From: Thermaerobacillus caldiproteolyticus
Lineage (GTDB): Bacteria; Bacillota; Bacilli; Bacillales; Anoxybacillaceae
Assembly (NCBI RefSeq): GCF_013761245.1
Contig: NZ_JACDUT010000003.1
Location: 186,001 to 250,000 of the forward strand
Direction of reading: 5' to 3'
DNA length: 64,000 nucleotides
Part shown: positions 36,414 through 45,325 of the stretch, piece by piece
How positions within the stretch are numbered: the first letter of the stretch is position 1
How the letters are laid out: each line of letters opens with the position of its first letter
Position numbers and translations under genes: made by a program
Notes under the pieces: model-generated
What the model was told of the DNA's origin: nothing
The model's input: only the letters and a program-made list of their open reading frames with translations
Databases searched by the model: none

Positions 36414-36442
36414 TTGATAAAAATTGAACGTGAGTTTATAAT
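36414..36442 (+). promoter_or_regulatory. Sigma-A promoter of the TetR/MFS operon
   Basis: TTGATA (36414-36419) and a perfect TATAAT (36437-36442) are separated by 17 bp. The start point would fall at about 36449, inside the second operator. Confidence 0.8.
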
Positions 36443-36447
36443 AGTTT

Positions 36448-36461
36448 TGACCAATCGGTCA
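36448..36461. promoter_or_regulatory. TetR-type operator, promoter-proximal copy
   Basis: TGACCAATCGGTCA, a near-perfect palindrome, lies immediately behind the -10 and over the expected start of transcription, the classic position for repression. Confidence 0.75.
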
Positions 36462-36499
36462 TAAAATTCCGTTTATCGGATGAATAGGAGTGCGTGCCA

Positions 36500-36661
36500 A
36501 TGGGGAAGCGTACAAAACAAAAGCATTATGAACGATTGATTGAGGAATTGCGAAAGTGCGGAGTGCATGCGGAAATTGCAAAGCCACGTGCGGAGCTCTC
36601 GGTATACAAACGTTCATCCACAAAAATAGAACTGTCTGCTCAGGAAGTTTCATCAGTATAG
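36500..36661 (+). CDS. Small basic protein of unknown function (53 residues)
   Basis: The ORF starts at ATG 36500, preceded by AGGAG (36486-36490), and ends at TAG 36659-36661. The sequence MGKRTKQKHYERLIEELRKC is strongly basic and helical; the second half has AEIAKPRAELSVYKRSS and ends AQEVSSV. It is the first gene behind the TetR/MFS promoter and ends 12 bp before the regulator start, so it is co-transcribed and perhaps coupled. I do not recognise the family. The low base redundancy and protein-like composition make it a probable real gene. Confidence 0.6.
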   Translation: MGKRTKQKHYERLIEELRKCGVHAEIAKPRAELSVYKRSSTKIELSAQEVSSV

Positions 36662-36673
36662 GAGATGGAAGGG

Positions 36674-37594
36674 ATGGCGAATGAGCGCAGAACCCAATTT
36701 ATCGAAACGGCAATGAAGTTATTTGCAGAAAAAGGCTATCATTCCACATCGATTCAAGACATTGTCGAGGCGTGGGGCATTTCGAAAGGGGCTTTTTACC
36801 ATCATTTTTCATCGAAAGAAGATTTAATGCTTTCTATTGTGAAGCATCATTTTGAAATGCTGCATTCTGCATTTATGAATGTCAAGCAAGAGAATGAGTC
36901 CGAAAAAGAAATGTTAGTGAAGCAAATTACGCTTCAATTTGAGGGTATGCATTCGCATAAACATAAAGAATTTGTGCAAATGATGATGGCGGAGCAACTT
37001 CCGAAAATTAGCCACGACATTCATCAATATTTATTCAAGCAACGCGTTCGAATATTTAATTGGTATTGTCAACGACTAATAGAAGTATACGGTGAAAAAG
37101 TGGAGCACTATGTGTTTGATGTAGTGACGATGCTAATCGGAATGATTCGAGAATATATATTTTATATTTTGTTCAATCCAAATATGTTACAATTACGTTC
37201 CGAGGAAATCGCTCGTTTTATTGTGCGTCGGCTCGATGCGATTGTGGATAGTTTTGAGCCGCATGAATCGCCGCTTTTAAAAAAAGAAATGATCTGTTAT
37301 TTTACTGAAATCGAAGAGCGGGAACGGCGTGAACGAAAAAAACAAATCGTCGCTCACATTGCGCGTCTAAAGGAAACATTATCATCGATTTCGTTGGACA
37401 AAAAAACTCACCATCAGCTTCACTCCGCTTTAGACACGTTAGAAGCGGAACTGACAAACGAACAATCAGCTCCAAGGGAATATGTCGTGAAAGGAATATT
37501 GTTATATATCGAAAGCCAAAAAATACAACCGTTATCGAACGATTTGGCTTCATTAACAGAGATTGTTCATGAGTATATCACAAATGATAGATAG
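36674..37594 (+). CDS. TetR-family transcriptional regulator
   Basis: The 306-residue regulator has an N-terminal TetR helix-turn-helix: RTQFIETAMKLFAEKGYHSTS, then IQDIVEAWGISKGAFYHHFSSKEDLM (about residues 7-53). Its C-terminal ligand domain is longer than usual (about 250 residues). The end, from EIEERERRERKK onward, is highly charged and coiled-coil-like. The start was set at ATG 36674; ATG 36665 is too close to the GGAG. It is followed 11 bp later by an MFS exporter gene and preceded by paired operators, so it is the local repressor responding to a drug-like ligand. Confidence 0.9.
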   Translation: MANERRTQFIETAMKLFAEKGYHSTSIQDIVEAWGISKGAFYHHFSSKEDLMLSIVKHHFEMLHSAFMNVKQENESEKEMLVKQITLQFEGMHSHKHKEFVQMMMAEQLPKISHDIHQYLFKQRVRIFNWYCQRLIEVYGEKVEHYVFDVVTMLIGMIREYIFYILFNPNMLQLRSEEIARFIVRRLDAIVDSFEPHESPLLKKEMICYFTEIEERERRERKKQIVAHIARLKETLSSISLDKKTHHQLHSALDTLEAELTNEQSAPREYVVKGILLYIESQKIQPLSNDLASLTEIVHEYITNDR

Positions 37595-37605
37595 GAGACG
37601 AGAAG

Positions 37606-39210
37606 ATGACAGAAGTAAATGCGTTGGAAATGCAACCAAGTATGATTAAACATCGCAACATTTTAATTACCGGATTAATTATTGCCATGTTATTTGGCGC
37701 TTTAGATGGGACGATTGTTGGAACAGCTATGCCACGGATCGTTGGCGAGCTGGGCGGATTAAGTTTGATGACATGGTTGACGACGGCTTACATGTTAACA
37801 TCGACAACAGTTGTGCCGATTGCCGGGAAGTTGGCAGATTTATTAGGGAGAAAAGTCGTTTATGTTTCCGGCTTAGTCATTTTTATGATTGGTTCTGCTC
37901 TTTGCGGAATGGCGAATAATATGACGGAGCTCATTATCTACCGCGGTCTGCAAGGCATTGGCGGAGGCATTATGATGCCGATGGCGATGATTATTATCGG
38001 TGATTTGTTTACCGGAAAAGAGCGCGCCAAGTGGCAAGGGGTTTTTGGAGGGCTTTACGGTCTTGCTTCTGTGTTAGGTCCACAAATTGGTGGATGGATT
38101 GTCGACCATTTAAATTGGAAATGGGTATTTTACATTAACCTTCCTGTTGGAATTTTAGCGACGATTTTTATTGCGATGGGATTAAGCAAGCATCAGGCGA
38201 AAGGCCCTGTTAAATTTGATATAGCTGGAATGTTCACCATGGTGGTTGGTGTGGTCAGCTTGCTTTTAGCCCTTACGTTTGGCGGCGATAAGTACGCTTG
38301 GACGTCATGGCAAATCATTAGCTTGTTCGCTGTCGCTATCTTATTCTTAGCACTCTTCGCTTGGGTTGAATCAAAGGCAGAAGAACCGATATTACCAGTT
38401 CATTTCTTCAAAAATCGAACGTTTACGGTGTTAAACGGCATTGGCTTTTTAATGAGTATTGGCATGTTTGGTGCTATTATGTTTGTTCCGTTATTTATGC
38501 AAGGGGTCGTCGGCGTGAGTGCGACGCAATCCGGAACGATTATGACACCGATGATGATTACGATGATCATTGGCAGCATCATTGGCGGACGAATCGTTTA
38601 TAAGATAGGTGTTAAGTCGCAATTGATTATCGGCATGTTGATTATGGCGCTTGGGTTCGGTTTATTAGGAACGATGGATATGGAAACGACGAAATGGACG
38701 GCAACATTCTACATGATTGTTCTAGGTCTCGGAGTCGGTTTAGTTATGCCGATTCTTACGTTAGCGCTACAAGAAAGTTTTCCGAAGTCTGAACTCGGTG
38801 TTGTCACTTCTTCAAGCCAATTTTTCCGTTCCATTGGCGGAACGTTCGGGATGACGATTTTAGGGGCAGTTATGAACCATCGATCAAGTAATTTACTAGA
38901 GGATCGTTTAATGCCGGTGTTACAATCGCTCCCAGCACAAGCAAAAGGAATGGCCAATCAGTTTGCTCATATGATTCACGATGATCCACAAGGATTATAT
39001 TCTGCTTTGCTTAGCCCTGAAGCATTAGCAAAAATGCCGCCACAATTTAAGGAGATGCTTATTCCGATTTTAAAACATTCGCTCGTTGACTCTCTTCATT
39101 CGGTCTTTATGGTTGGGCTTGTGTTTGTGATCTGCGGTGTCGTGTTCGTGTTTGCATTGCGGAAAATCAAGCTTACCGATCAACGGCGTGCGGAGAAAGC
39201 GGCAAGTTAA
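37606..39210 (+). CDS. MFS multidrug exporter, DHA2 family (14 TM)
   Basis: The 534-residue protein has 14 predicted membrane segments, the EmrB/QacA layout. Family motifs include LDGTIVGTAMPRIVGELGG near residue 26, the motif A loop GKLADLLGRKVVY (about residues 72-84) and motif C LASVLGPQIGGWIVDH (about residues 149-164). A large extracellular loop precedes the last helix (DDPQGLYSALLSPEALAKMP). It exports drugs or toxic compounds against the proton gradient and is controlled by the TetR gene upstream. A terminator shared with the convergent DUF779 gene follows. Confidence 0.92.
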   Translation: MTEVNALEMQPSMIKHRNILITGLIIAMLFGALDGTIVGTAMPRIVGELGGLSLMTWLTTAYMLTSTTVVPIAGKLADLLGRKVVYVSGLVIFMIGSALCGMANNMTELIIYRGLQGIGGGIMMPMAMIIIGDLFTGKERAKWQGVFGGLYGLASVLGPQIGGWIVDHLNWKWVFYINLPVGILATIFIAMGLSKHQAKGPVKFDIAGMFTMVVGVVSLLLALTFGGDKYAWTSWQIISLFAVAILFLALFAWVESKAEEPILPVHFFKNRTFTVLNGIGFLMSIGMFGAIMFVPLFMQGVVGVSATQSGTIMTPMMITMIIGSIIGGRIVYKIGVKSQLIIGMLIMALGFGLLGTMDMETTKWTATFYMIVLGLGVGLVMPILTLALQESFPKSELGVVTSSSQFFRSIGGTFGMTILGAVMNHRSSNLLEDRLMPVLQSLPAQAKGMANQFAHMIHDDPQGLYSALLSPEALAKMPPQFKEMLIPILKHSLVDSLHSVFMVGLVFVICGVVFVFALRKIKLTDQRRAEKAAS

Positions 39211-39222
39211 ACGGGGGAGTAT

Positions 39223-39261
39223 AAAAGGGGTTCACTTCCATACGGAACGTGAACCCCTTTC
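39223..39261. terminator. Bidirectional terminator between the MFS and DUF779 genes
   Basis: The stem AAAGGGGTTCAC/GTGAACCCCTTT, with an A-rich start and T-rich end, lies between convergent genes and probably serves both; it is close to the DUF779 stop codon. Confidence 0.75.
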
Positions 39262-39263
39262 GA

Positions 39264-39599
39264 TTACTCAAATACTTTTGACCGGGTAAGGAAACGGACT
39301 CCCTCTGGCCCTTCCAGCGAGAACATCCCGCCGCGGCCGGGAACAACATCAATAATAAGTTGTGTATGTTTCCAATACTCGTATTGGGCCGCTGCGATAT
39401 AAAATGGGCAGCCGCCAATTTCTCCAAGGAGCACATCGGAGTCACCGATGATTAAATCCCCTTGTGGATAGCACATGGGTGAGCTTCCATCACAACAACC
39501 GCCGGATTGGTGAAACATTAGCGGCCCGTATTTGGCTTTCAATTTTTCTATCAACTGTAACGCGGCTTCGGTCGCAATGACTTTCTTTTGTTCGCTCAA
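39264..39599 (-). CDS. DUF779 protein
   Basis: The 111-residue protein has the DUF779 core MFHQSGGCCDGSSPMC (about residues 28-43), with three Cys, then YEYWKHTQLIIDVVPGRGGMFSLEGPEGVRFLTRS. DUF779 proteins are nearly always encoded beside aldehyde dehydrogenases of the acetaldehyde/AldA type, as here (63 bp downstream of the dehydrogenase on the same strand). The Cys-rich loop suggests a metal or thiol role, but the function is not established. A hairpin at 39620-39651 separates the two genes. Confidence 0.85.
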   Translation of the reverse strand: MSEQKKVIATEAALQLIEKLKAKYGPLMFHQSGGCCDGSSPMCYPQGDLIIGDSDVLLGEIGGCPFYIAAAQYEYWKHTQLIIDVVPGRGGMFSLEGPEGVRFLTRSKVFE

Positions 39600-39619
39600 A
39601 GCAATTCCCCCTTTATAAA

Positions 39620-39651
39620 ACAGGCAGCGTGCTTTTTCGCTCGCTGCCTGT
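39620..39651 (-). promoter_or_regulatory. Intercistronic hairpin between aldehyde dehydrogenase and DUF779
   Basis: A perfect 10-bp stem ACAGGCAGCG/CGCTGCCTGT (39620-39629 and 39642-39651), with no U run behind it on the minus strand, so partial termination or mRNA protection is likely. Confidence 0.6.
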
Positions 39652-39662
39652 GAATTTATGGA

Positions 39663-41183
39663 TTAAAAGAAGCCGAGTTTTTTTGGAGAATAGCTAACAA
39701 GCAAGTTCTTCGTTTGCTGGTAATGTTCAAGCATCATTTTATGTGTTTCGCGGCCGATTCCGGACAGTTTATAACCGCCGAATGCCGCATGGGCAGGATA
39801 CGCATGATAGCAGTTTGTCCAGACGCGTCCCGCTTGAATGCCGCGACCGAAACGGTAAGCGGTATTAATATCGCGCGTCCATACACCAGCGCCTAATCCA
39901 TATAATGTTTCATTAGCGATCGCTAACGCCTCATCTTTGTCTTTAAACGTTGTGACAGAGACGACTGGCCCGAAAATTTCCTCTTGGAAAATACGCATTT
40001 TATTATGACCTTTAAATACTGTCGGTTTTACATAATAGCCGCCGTTTAAGTCTCCTTCGAGGAAATTGCGCTCGCCGCCGATGAGTAGTTCTGCTCCTTC
40101 TTGTTTACCGATATCAATGTAAGATAAAATTTTTTCCAATTGTTCAGAGGAAGCTTGTGCGCCAATCATCGTTTCCGTATCTAATGGATTGCCTTGTTTA
40201 ATTTGTTTCACACGCTCTAACGCCCGTTCTATAAATTTTTCGTAAATCGATTCTTGAATGAGGGCACGGGAAGGGCATGTACATACTTCACCTTGGTTTA
40301 AAGCGAACATTGTAAAACCTTCAAGGGCTTTATCAAAAAATTCATCATCTTTTTCCGCCACGTCTTCGAAGAAAATGTTTGGTGATTTTCCGCCAAGCTC
40401 TAATGTAACTGGAATAATGTTTTGAGATGCGTATTGCATAATTAATCGTCCTGTAGTTGTTTCGCCAGTGAAAGCAATTTTAGAGATGCGACTGTTTGAA
40501 GCAAGCGGTTTTCCGGCTTCGAGGCCAAATCCATTAACAATATTGATGACACCAGGAGGAACGAGGTCTTGAATTAATTCTATTAAAACAAGGATTGATG
40601 TTGGTGTTTGTTCTGCAGGTTTTAAGACGACACAGTTTCCAGCCGCTAACGCTGGAGCGAGTTTCCATGCCGCCATTAAAATCGGGAAGTTCCAAGGAAT
40701 AATTTGTCCGACAACACCGAGTGGCTCTTTAAAGTGGTAAGCAACGGTATCATGATCGATTTCTGCTAAAGTGCCTTCTTCAGCGCGAATGCAACCGGCG
40801 AAATAGCGGAAATGATCGATCGCGAGTGGAATGTCAGCAGCTAGTGTCTCACGAACCGGTTTCCCGTTTTCCCATGTTTCTGCGACTGCTAGCATTTCCA
40901 AGTTTTCTTCCATGCGATCGGCAATTTTGTTTAAAATGCGGGCCCGTTCTGCTGCGGAAGTGCGTCCCCAAGCATCTTTTGCTGCATGAGCTGCGTCTAA
41001 CGCAAGTTCGATGTCAGCCGCTTTGGAGCGCGGTACTTCGCAGTAAACCTGCCCCGTCACAGGAGAAATGTTTTCGAAATACTCTCCATCAACCGGTGGG
41101 ACCCATTTGCCGCCAATGAAATTTTCATAACGTTTTTTGAAAGTGACAAGTGAGCCAGGCTGTCCAGGCTGAGCATAAATCAT
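39663..41183 (-). CDS. NAD-dependent aldehyde dehydrogenase (acetaldehyde type)
   Basis: The 506-residue class 3-like aldehyde dehydrogenase oxidises aldehydes to acids with NAD(P). Visible features are [20 protein letters not shown] (substrate channel), the Rossmann loop [12 protein letters not shown], the general base Glu in [11 protein letters not shown] and the catalytic Cys301 in [22 protein letters not shown] follows near residue 400. The neighbouring DUF779 gene and the EVCTCPSR motif place it in the ExaC/AldA acetaldehyde group. The promoter, an inverted repeat and a cre site lie directly upstream, so expression is probably glucose-repressed. Confidence 0.93.
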   Translation of the reverse strand: MIYAQPGQPGSLVTFKKRYENFIGGKWVPPVDGEYFENISPVTGQVYCEVPRSKAADIELALDAAHAAKDAWGRTSAAERARILNKIADRMEENLEMLAVAETWENGKPVRETLAADIPLAIDHFRYFAGCIRAEEGTLAEIDHDTVAYHFKEPLGVVGQIIPWNFPILMAAWKLAPALAAGNCVVLKPAEQTPTSILVLIELIQDLVPPGVINIVNGFGLEAGKPLASNSRISKIAFTGETTTGRLIMQYASQNIIPVTLELGGKSPNIFFEDVAEKDDEFFDKALEGFTMFALNQGEVCTCPSRALIQESIYEKFIERALERVKQIKQGNPLDTETMIGAQASSEQLEKILSYIDIGKQEGAELLIGGERNFLEGDLNGGYYVKPTVFKGHNKMRIFQEEIFGPVVSVTTFKDKDEALAIANETLYGLGAGVWTRDINTAYRFGRGIQAGRVWTNCYHAYPAHAAFGGYKLSGIGRETHKMMLEHYQQTKNLLVSYSPKKLGFF

Positions 41184-41221
41184 TCCAATTCCCCCTTTGT
41201 TTTCATTCGTATGCGCTTGTT

Positions 41222-41235
41222 TGTAAACGCATACA
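41222..41235 (-). promoter_or_regulatory. cre site downstream of the aldehyde dehydrogenase promoter
   Basis: TGTAAACGCATACA matches the cre consensus at 13 of 14 positions. It lies about 25-38 bp after the predicted transcription start, where CcpA acts as a road block. Confidence 0.65.
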
Positions 41236-41241
41236 GTTATT

Positions 41242-41261
41242 TTGTGAAAAATTTCTCACAA
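41242..41261. promoter_or_regulatory. Inverted repeat over the transcription start of the aldehyde dehydrogenase gene
   Basis: TTGTGA and TCACAA are separated by 8 bp and sit over the predicted start point. The half-sites resemble Rex and Crp/Fnr sites, but the spacing is two bases too long for either, so the binder is uncertain. Confidence 0.5.
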
Positions 41262-41266
41262 TTCTG

Positions 41267-41295
41267 ATATTAACATGGTATGATGTTTTTGTCAA
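41267..41295 (-). promoter_or_regulatory. Sigma-A promoter of the aldehyde dehydrogenase operon
   Basis: On the minus strand TTGACA (41290-41295) and TAATAT (41267-41272) are separated by exactly 17 bp. Confidence 0.8.
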
Positions 41296-41510
41296 AATAA
41301 AACTATTAATCTATGCCCGCGAATTTATTATACTCATCGCTTTGGTTATATATGCTATCGATTTTTGATGTTGCTCTATAAAAACGTGCAAGTAGAAGCG
41401 AACTTGAAAGAATGAAAAAAGTAATTGCAGTCAGAGTTTTTTAAAGGAATCGTAGAGCATTTTCTGTGATTACGCAAATTGGGGATAGGCAGACTATCTC
41501 CATTTTCTCG

Positions 41511-42080
41511 TTAATACTCAAGATCAAGCCCATCTAACAACATGCTAGCATAGACACCTGTTAAGTGATGAAATGCTTCAAGTACATCGCGCGGATCCGC
41601 GGCGAAAAATCCTTTCATCATCTCTTGGTTACTTTTATGAATAAAACTAAGAATAAAATCAGTTTTAATACGATTGGCGACAAGAATGGCGCAATAGGAG
41701 CGCTCAAGTTGCTGTTTACGTTCAGTTTCATCGCTGATTTGAGCAAAATGCGTATTGTATTGCTCGGTGATTTCTGCAAGTCGTTCATGAATGCGCGTTT
41801 GTGCTTCCTTCATCATTGCTTCGACTGCCGCCGCAGAAGGAAAGGACTTTTTTGTTAAAATCACGTCTAACACTTGTTGGAGCGCATAGGTTGATTCGGT
41901 TGCAAATGCGATGTTTGCTAGCAATAGTTGGAGATATTCATCGTCATGTTCTGCCTGAACGCGCATTTTCATAATGACTTCTGTGACGTCGGAATGGACT
42001 TTTTCTTTTGTCCACTGGCTAGTAAGCTGGTCAAGCAAAACAGATAATACTTGTGCAACCTCTTCTTTTGTGATTTTCAT
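41511..42080 (-). CDS. Hypothetical helical protein (189 residues)
   Basis: I do not recognise this protein. It has no signal peptide, membrane segment or Cys cluster (one Cys). The sequence is rich in amphipathic helices: EEVAQVLSVLLDQLTSQWTK, a middle EAMMKEAQTRIHERLAEITE, and ERSYCAILVANRIKTDFILS; it ends DGLDLEY. It should be a soluble all-alpha cytoplasmic protein. It is a monocistronic minus-strand gene, divergent from the DUF1284 gene. The start ATG 42080 agrees with AAAGGGA further upstream. No neighbour suggests a function. Confidence 0.65.
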   Translation of the reverse strand: MKITKEEVAQVLSVLLDQLTSQWTKEKVHSDVTEVIMKMRVQAEHDDEYLQLLLANIAFATESTYALQQVLDVILTKKSFPSAAAVEAMMKEAQTRIHERLAEITEQYNTHFAQISDETERKQQLERSYCAILVANRIKTDFILSFIHKSNQEMMKGFFAADPRDVLEAFHHLTGVYASMLLDGLDLEY

Positions 42081-42326
42081 TGTGTTTAGTCCCTTTCTTT
42101 CTCGAATTCGTATGCCATGTTACATTTAGAATGCCATTTTTAGTCGCCATAAGTCAACGGCAAGATACAATGTATAGTCTCTTATCCCATTTTTTACAGT
42201 TGTAGGAATGAACACTCATCCGTTAAGATGGAAATAAATAATCGCTAAATATTTCGGCTTTTCTTATGAATTAACTGCTTATTGCGTTTTTCTTGAAATG
42301 TATAAAAGGAAGAGGAGAGAAAAAGA

Positions 42327-42761
42327 GTGAAACCATTGCGGTTAAGGGGACATCATTTATTGTGTGTACATGGGTTTCGGGGAATGGGCTACAGTCCGTC
42401 ATTTGTAGAAAAAATGTGGGAGATTGTTAAAGATATCCGCAACGAAGAAAAAGATTTCCCGATTCAAGTGGTGGTGGCGCTTGATGATGCCTGTTTTACA
42501 TGCCCGCACCACGGCGAATCGACATGTCAAGCCGATCCAAATTCGAATGAACATGTGACATCCATGGATCGAAGAGTGATTGAACACCTTGGAATTGAAG
42601 AAAATGGGGTGTATTTAAAATCGGAGCTTGTGCAATTAACAGCGCGTAAAGTTCGTCCCGATGATTTAGAGCATTTATGTGCGAATTGTTCATGGCTTCC
42701 GTATGGGGTATGTAAAGAAGGCATCGCCAATGTCCGTAGTGGAAACGTGGCTCAACAATAG
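42327..42761 (+). CDS. DUF1284 protein (Cys-rich, possible Fe-S protein)
   Basis: The 144-residue protein begins LRLRGHHLLCVHGFRGMGYS, the DUF1284 signature. It has Cys in DDACFTCPHHGESTC (about residues 52-66) and a second group in LCANCSWLPYGVC (about residues 118-130). The paired Cys clusters suggest iron-sulphur or zinc binding, which the family name does not prove. The start is GTG 42327 behind AAGAGGAG. It is followed by aspartokinase after 130 bp. Confidence 0.85.
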   Translation: MKPLRLRGHHLLCVHGFRGMGYSPSFVEKMWEIVKDIRNEEKDFPIQVVVALDDACFTCPHHGESTCQADPNSNEHVTSMDRRVIEHLGIEENGVYLKSELVQLTARKVRPDDLEHLCANCSWLPYGVCKEGIANVRSGNVAQQ

Positions 42762-42893
42762 AAGCAGGCTTGGACGATCGTAACAGTGCTGGGATTTGTC
42801 AGAATTCATAAAAAATAATTGCTTCCTCTTTGATAAAAGTGTGGTATCATAACAAGATATAAAATGATTTTTCAAGAGAAAGGGTTATGGACC

Positions 42894-44264
42894 ATGAAAG
42901 TAGCGAAATTCGGGGGAAGCTCTGTGGCAAGCGCTGAGCAGTTTCGAAAAGTGGCTGATATCGTATGTTCTGATGTGGAGCGCCGCATTATTGTCGTTTC
43001 TGCGCCGGGAAAACGGTATAAGGGCGACGTGAAAATCACAGATTTATTAATTCAGCTAGCGGATGCCGCGATACATGATGAACCGTATGACAGTGTCCTA
43101 GAAGCAATCGTAAAACGTTATGAAGAGATTGCGAGAGGTCTTGAGCTGTCTGTTTCGTCGCTCATTTCGCACATCGCGGATGATTTGCAACAAAAAATTG
43201 ATACATACCGAGACGCCCCTGATCGGCTTATGGATGCCATAAAGGCAAGCGGAGAAGACCATAATGCTAGATTGATGGCGTTTTATCTCTATAGTTTAGG
43301 ATTAGAGGCTCATTATGTAAGCCCGCGTGAAGCGGGAATTTTCGTGACCGATGAGCCGGGCAATGCGCAAATTTTACCAGAGTCATATGAAAAACTAAAA
43401 GATTTACGGAAACGACATGGGGTGTTAGTAATCCCGGGATTTTTCGGCTATTCCTTAACCGGTCATATCGTGACATTCCCGCGCGGCGGTTCGGATATTA
43501 CCGGTTCGATTGTTGCCGCCGGAGTAGGAGCAGACGTCTATGAAAACTTTACCGATGTTGACTCGATCTACTGCGTGAACCCGGCCATTGTAGATCATCC
43601 ACGTCAGTTGAAAGAACTGACATATCGGGAAATGCGGGAACTCTCGTATTCGGGCTTTTCCGTGTTTCATGATGAAGCGTTAGAGCCTGTCTATAAGGCT
43701 GGGATTCCTGTATGTGTCAAAAATACAAATAATCCAGCAGCACCGGGAACATGGATTGTCGCAGAGAGAAACCATAACGATGAACCGGTTGCCGGTATTG
43801 CTAGCGATGTCGGTTTTTGCAGTATTAACATTAGCAAATATTTAATGAACAGAGAAATTGGCTTTGGGCGAAAACTGCTGCAAATTTTAGAAGACGAAGG
43901 GATTTCTTATGAACATGTCCCATCAGGAATTGATAATATGTCTGTTATTTTGCGAGCGAACCAATTAGAAGGGGAAAAAGAGAAGCGCATTCTCGACCGC
44001 ATTCAAACCGAGCTTCAAGTAGATGAAGTCCACATTGAACACGGGTTAGCCCTTGTTATGGTCGTCGGTGAAGGAATGGAGCGAACCGTCGGGGTAGCGG
44101 CGAAAGCGACAGCGGCATTTGCTGAAGCGAACATTAATATTGAAATGATTAATCAAGGATCTTCCGAAGTGAGCATGATGTTTGGCGTGAAAGAAGAAGT
44201 TGTCAAGGAAGCTGTTCGTGCATTGTATGAAGCATACTTTTCATCTCACATCCACTCTCTGTAA
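42894..44264 (+). CDS. Aspartate kinase (YclM/class III type)
   Basis: The 456-residue enzyme phosphorylates L-aspartate, the first step to lysine, threonine and methionine. It starts MKVAKFGGSSVASAEQFRKV (KFGGSS is the ATP-binding motif). GRGGSD appears as FPRGGSDITGSIVAAGVGAD (about residues 201-220) and YENFTDVDSIYCVNP follows. Two C-terminal ACT domains (from about residue 310: INISKYLMN and later GEGMERTVGVAAKATAAF) bind the amino-acid inhibitor. The long single chain matches B. subtilis YclM (threonine-sensitive isozyme), not the dual LysC. The ATG at 42894 was chosen to fit this N-terminus. No lysine riboswitch is visible in the short leader. Confidence 0.93.
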   Translation: MKVAKFGGSSVASAEQFRKVADIVCSDVERRIIVVSAPGKRYKGDVKITDLLIQLADAAIHDEPYDSVLEAIVKRYEEIARGLELSVSSLISHIADDLQQKIDTYRDAPDRLMDAIKASGEDHNARLMAFYLYSLGLEAHYVSPREAGIFVTDEPGNAQILPESYEKLKDLRKRHGVLVIPGFFGYSLTGHIVTFPRGGSDITGSIVAAGVGADVYENFTDVDSIYCVNPAIVDHPRQLKELTYREMRELSYSGFSVFHDEALEPVYKAGIPVCVKNTNNPAAPGTWIVAERNHNDEPVAGIASDVGFCSINISKYLMNREIGFGRKLLQILEDEGISYEHVPSGIDNMSVILRANQLEGEKEKRILDRIQTELQVDEVHIEHGLALVMVVGEGMERTVGVAAKATAAFAEANINIEMINQGSSEVSMMFGVKEEVVKEAVRALYEAYFSSHIHSL

Positions 44265-44287
44265 AAAGAGAGTGGATGTATTTTTTA
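44248..44287 (+). terminator. Terminator of the aspartokinase gene
   Basis: A perfect 13-bp stem ACATCCACTCTCT/AGAGAGTGGATGT (44248-44260 and 44267-44279), followed by ATTTTTTAT; the stop codon lies in the loop. Confidence 0.9.
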
Positions 44288-44353
44288 TACATAAGAACAT
44301 GACAGTCGGAAAATACTACCATTGTATGAATTTTGACAATGGAGGAAATTGCG

Positions 44354-45319
44354 ATGAAAAAACTTCTTTTCGTTGCTGTCATCTGCCTATTTTTGAATAC
44401 GATAAATGTTGATGATCGTGCATTTGCCCAAATTAATGAAAAAGAGCTCCAGCAATATGTCAGCAGTTTCGGCTGGACGATAGAAGATTTACAGCATTAC
44501 TTGGCCGACTACGACATGACGATCAACGATTTTGCAACATTAGAAAAGCTAAAAGAACGGCTTGGAACACCGATTACAGAAGAAAACTTAAATGAACTGC
44601 TTATGCGGTACAACCTCACACAGGAAGAACTAGAGGCGTTGCTTGGACAGTTCGGTGAAACCGTTCAAGACTATACATTTATTAAAGATTTAGATACGGC
44701 TGTTGATTTTTACTTACATCATGACAAAGAAATGCAAGAAATTAATGATATGCTTGCATCCATTGGATTCACAGAACAGGAAGTGAATCGGTTATTTGAA
44801 CATATTATGTCGCTTGATGAAAGAGCGCTTGTTCAGCGATTAGAAGGAGTGGATGCGCGCCTTGAACCGTTTCTTCATATCGATGATCCAACGAAATTAA
44901 CAGACGCGCAGCAAGAAGAATTGATATCCATTTGGGAAACTTTATTGTCGGCGCTCGAGATTCAACCGAAGTTTTATTTAGTCAAACATGGACAAAAACA
45001 AAAAGTATCGTCCCGACAATTGATGGCGATGAACACGCTTGGCGGGCGAGATTTGCTTGTAGAGCTATACAACAATCAAGGTGAACGATTAGTCGATCTG
45101 CAATTATCAGAGAATATGTTAACGTCCGATTACATTCTTCATGCGGGAGAAAGCTTCGTTCATGCCGGAGAAATGGCGGCAAAAATGAAAGAGAAAATGC
45201 AAGGAGAGAAAATGCCAAATACCGCTTCGCCTTATGTGACAAATACTCTTATTGGGTTACTTCTTATGTTGCTGGGTGCTTTTGTTTATTGGAGAACACG
45301 TGAAAAGGCAATGGAGTGA
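44354..45319 (+). CDS. Processed acidic surface protein with sortase signal
   Basis: The 321-residue protein has a signal peptide (KKLLFVAVICLFLNTINVDDRAFA). A long acidic helical domain follows, with repeats such as YDMTINDFATLEKLKERLG and YNLTQEELEALLGQFGETVQDY. The end is a cell-wall sorting signal: MPNTAS, hydrophobic TNTLIGLLLMLLGAFVYW, then a basic tail RTREKAME. The motif is the LPxTA-like form used by class D sortases. It matches the family of processed acidic surface proteins found next to such sortases. The sortase gene follows 6 bp later. The ATG at 44354 follows GGAGG; earlier ATG codons lie before the RBS. Confidence 0.9.
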   Translation: MKKLLFVAVICLFLNTINVDDRAFAQINEKELQQYVSSFGWTIEDLQHYLADYDMTINDFATLEKLKERLGTPITEENLNELLMRYNLTQEELEALLGQFGETVQDYTFIKDLDTAVDFYLHHDKEMQEINDMLASIGFTEQEVNRLFEHIMSLDERALVQRLEGVDARLEPFLHIDDPTKLTDAQQEELISIWETLLSALEIQPKFYLVKHGQKQKVSSRQLMAMNTLGGRDLLVELYNNQGERLVDLQLSENMLTSDYILHAGESFVHAGEMAAKMKEKMQGEKMPNTASPYVTNTLIGLLLMLLGAFVYWRTREKAME

Positions 45320-45325
45320 GAGGGA

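Noticed and set aside
41242-41261. Rex or Fnr binding site
   Set aside because: Half-sites TTGTGA and TCACAA are present, but the spacing is 8 bp instead of 6, so neither name is justified; kept only as an unnamed inverted repeat.
42762-42893. Lysine riboswitch before aspartokinase
   Set aside because: The gap is too short and lacks the conserved core; the enzyme is of the YclM type, which is not lysine-riboswitch controlled.
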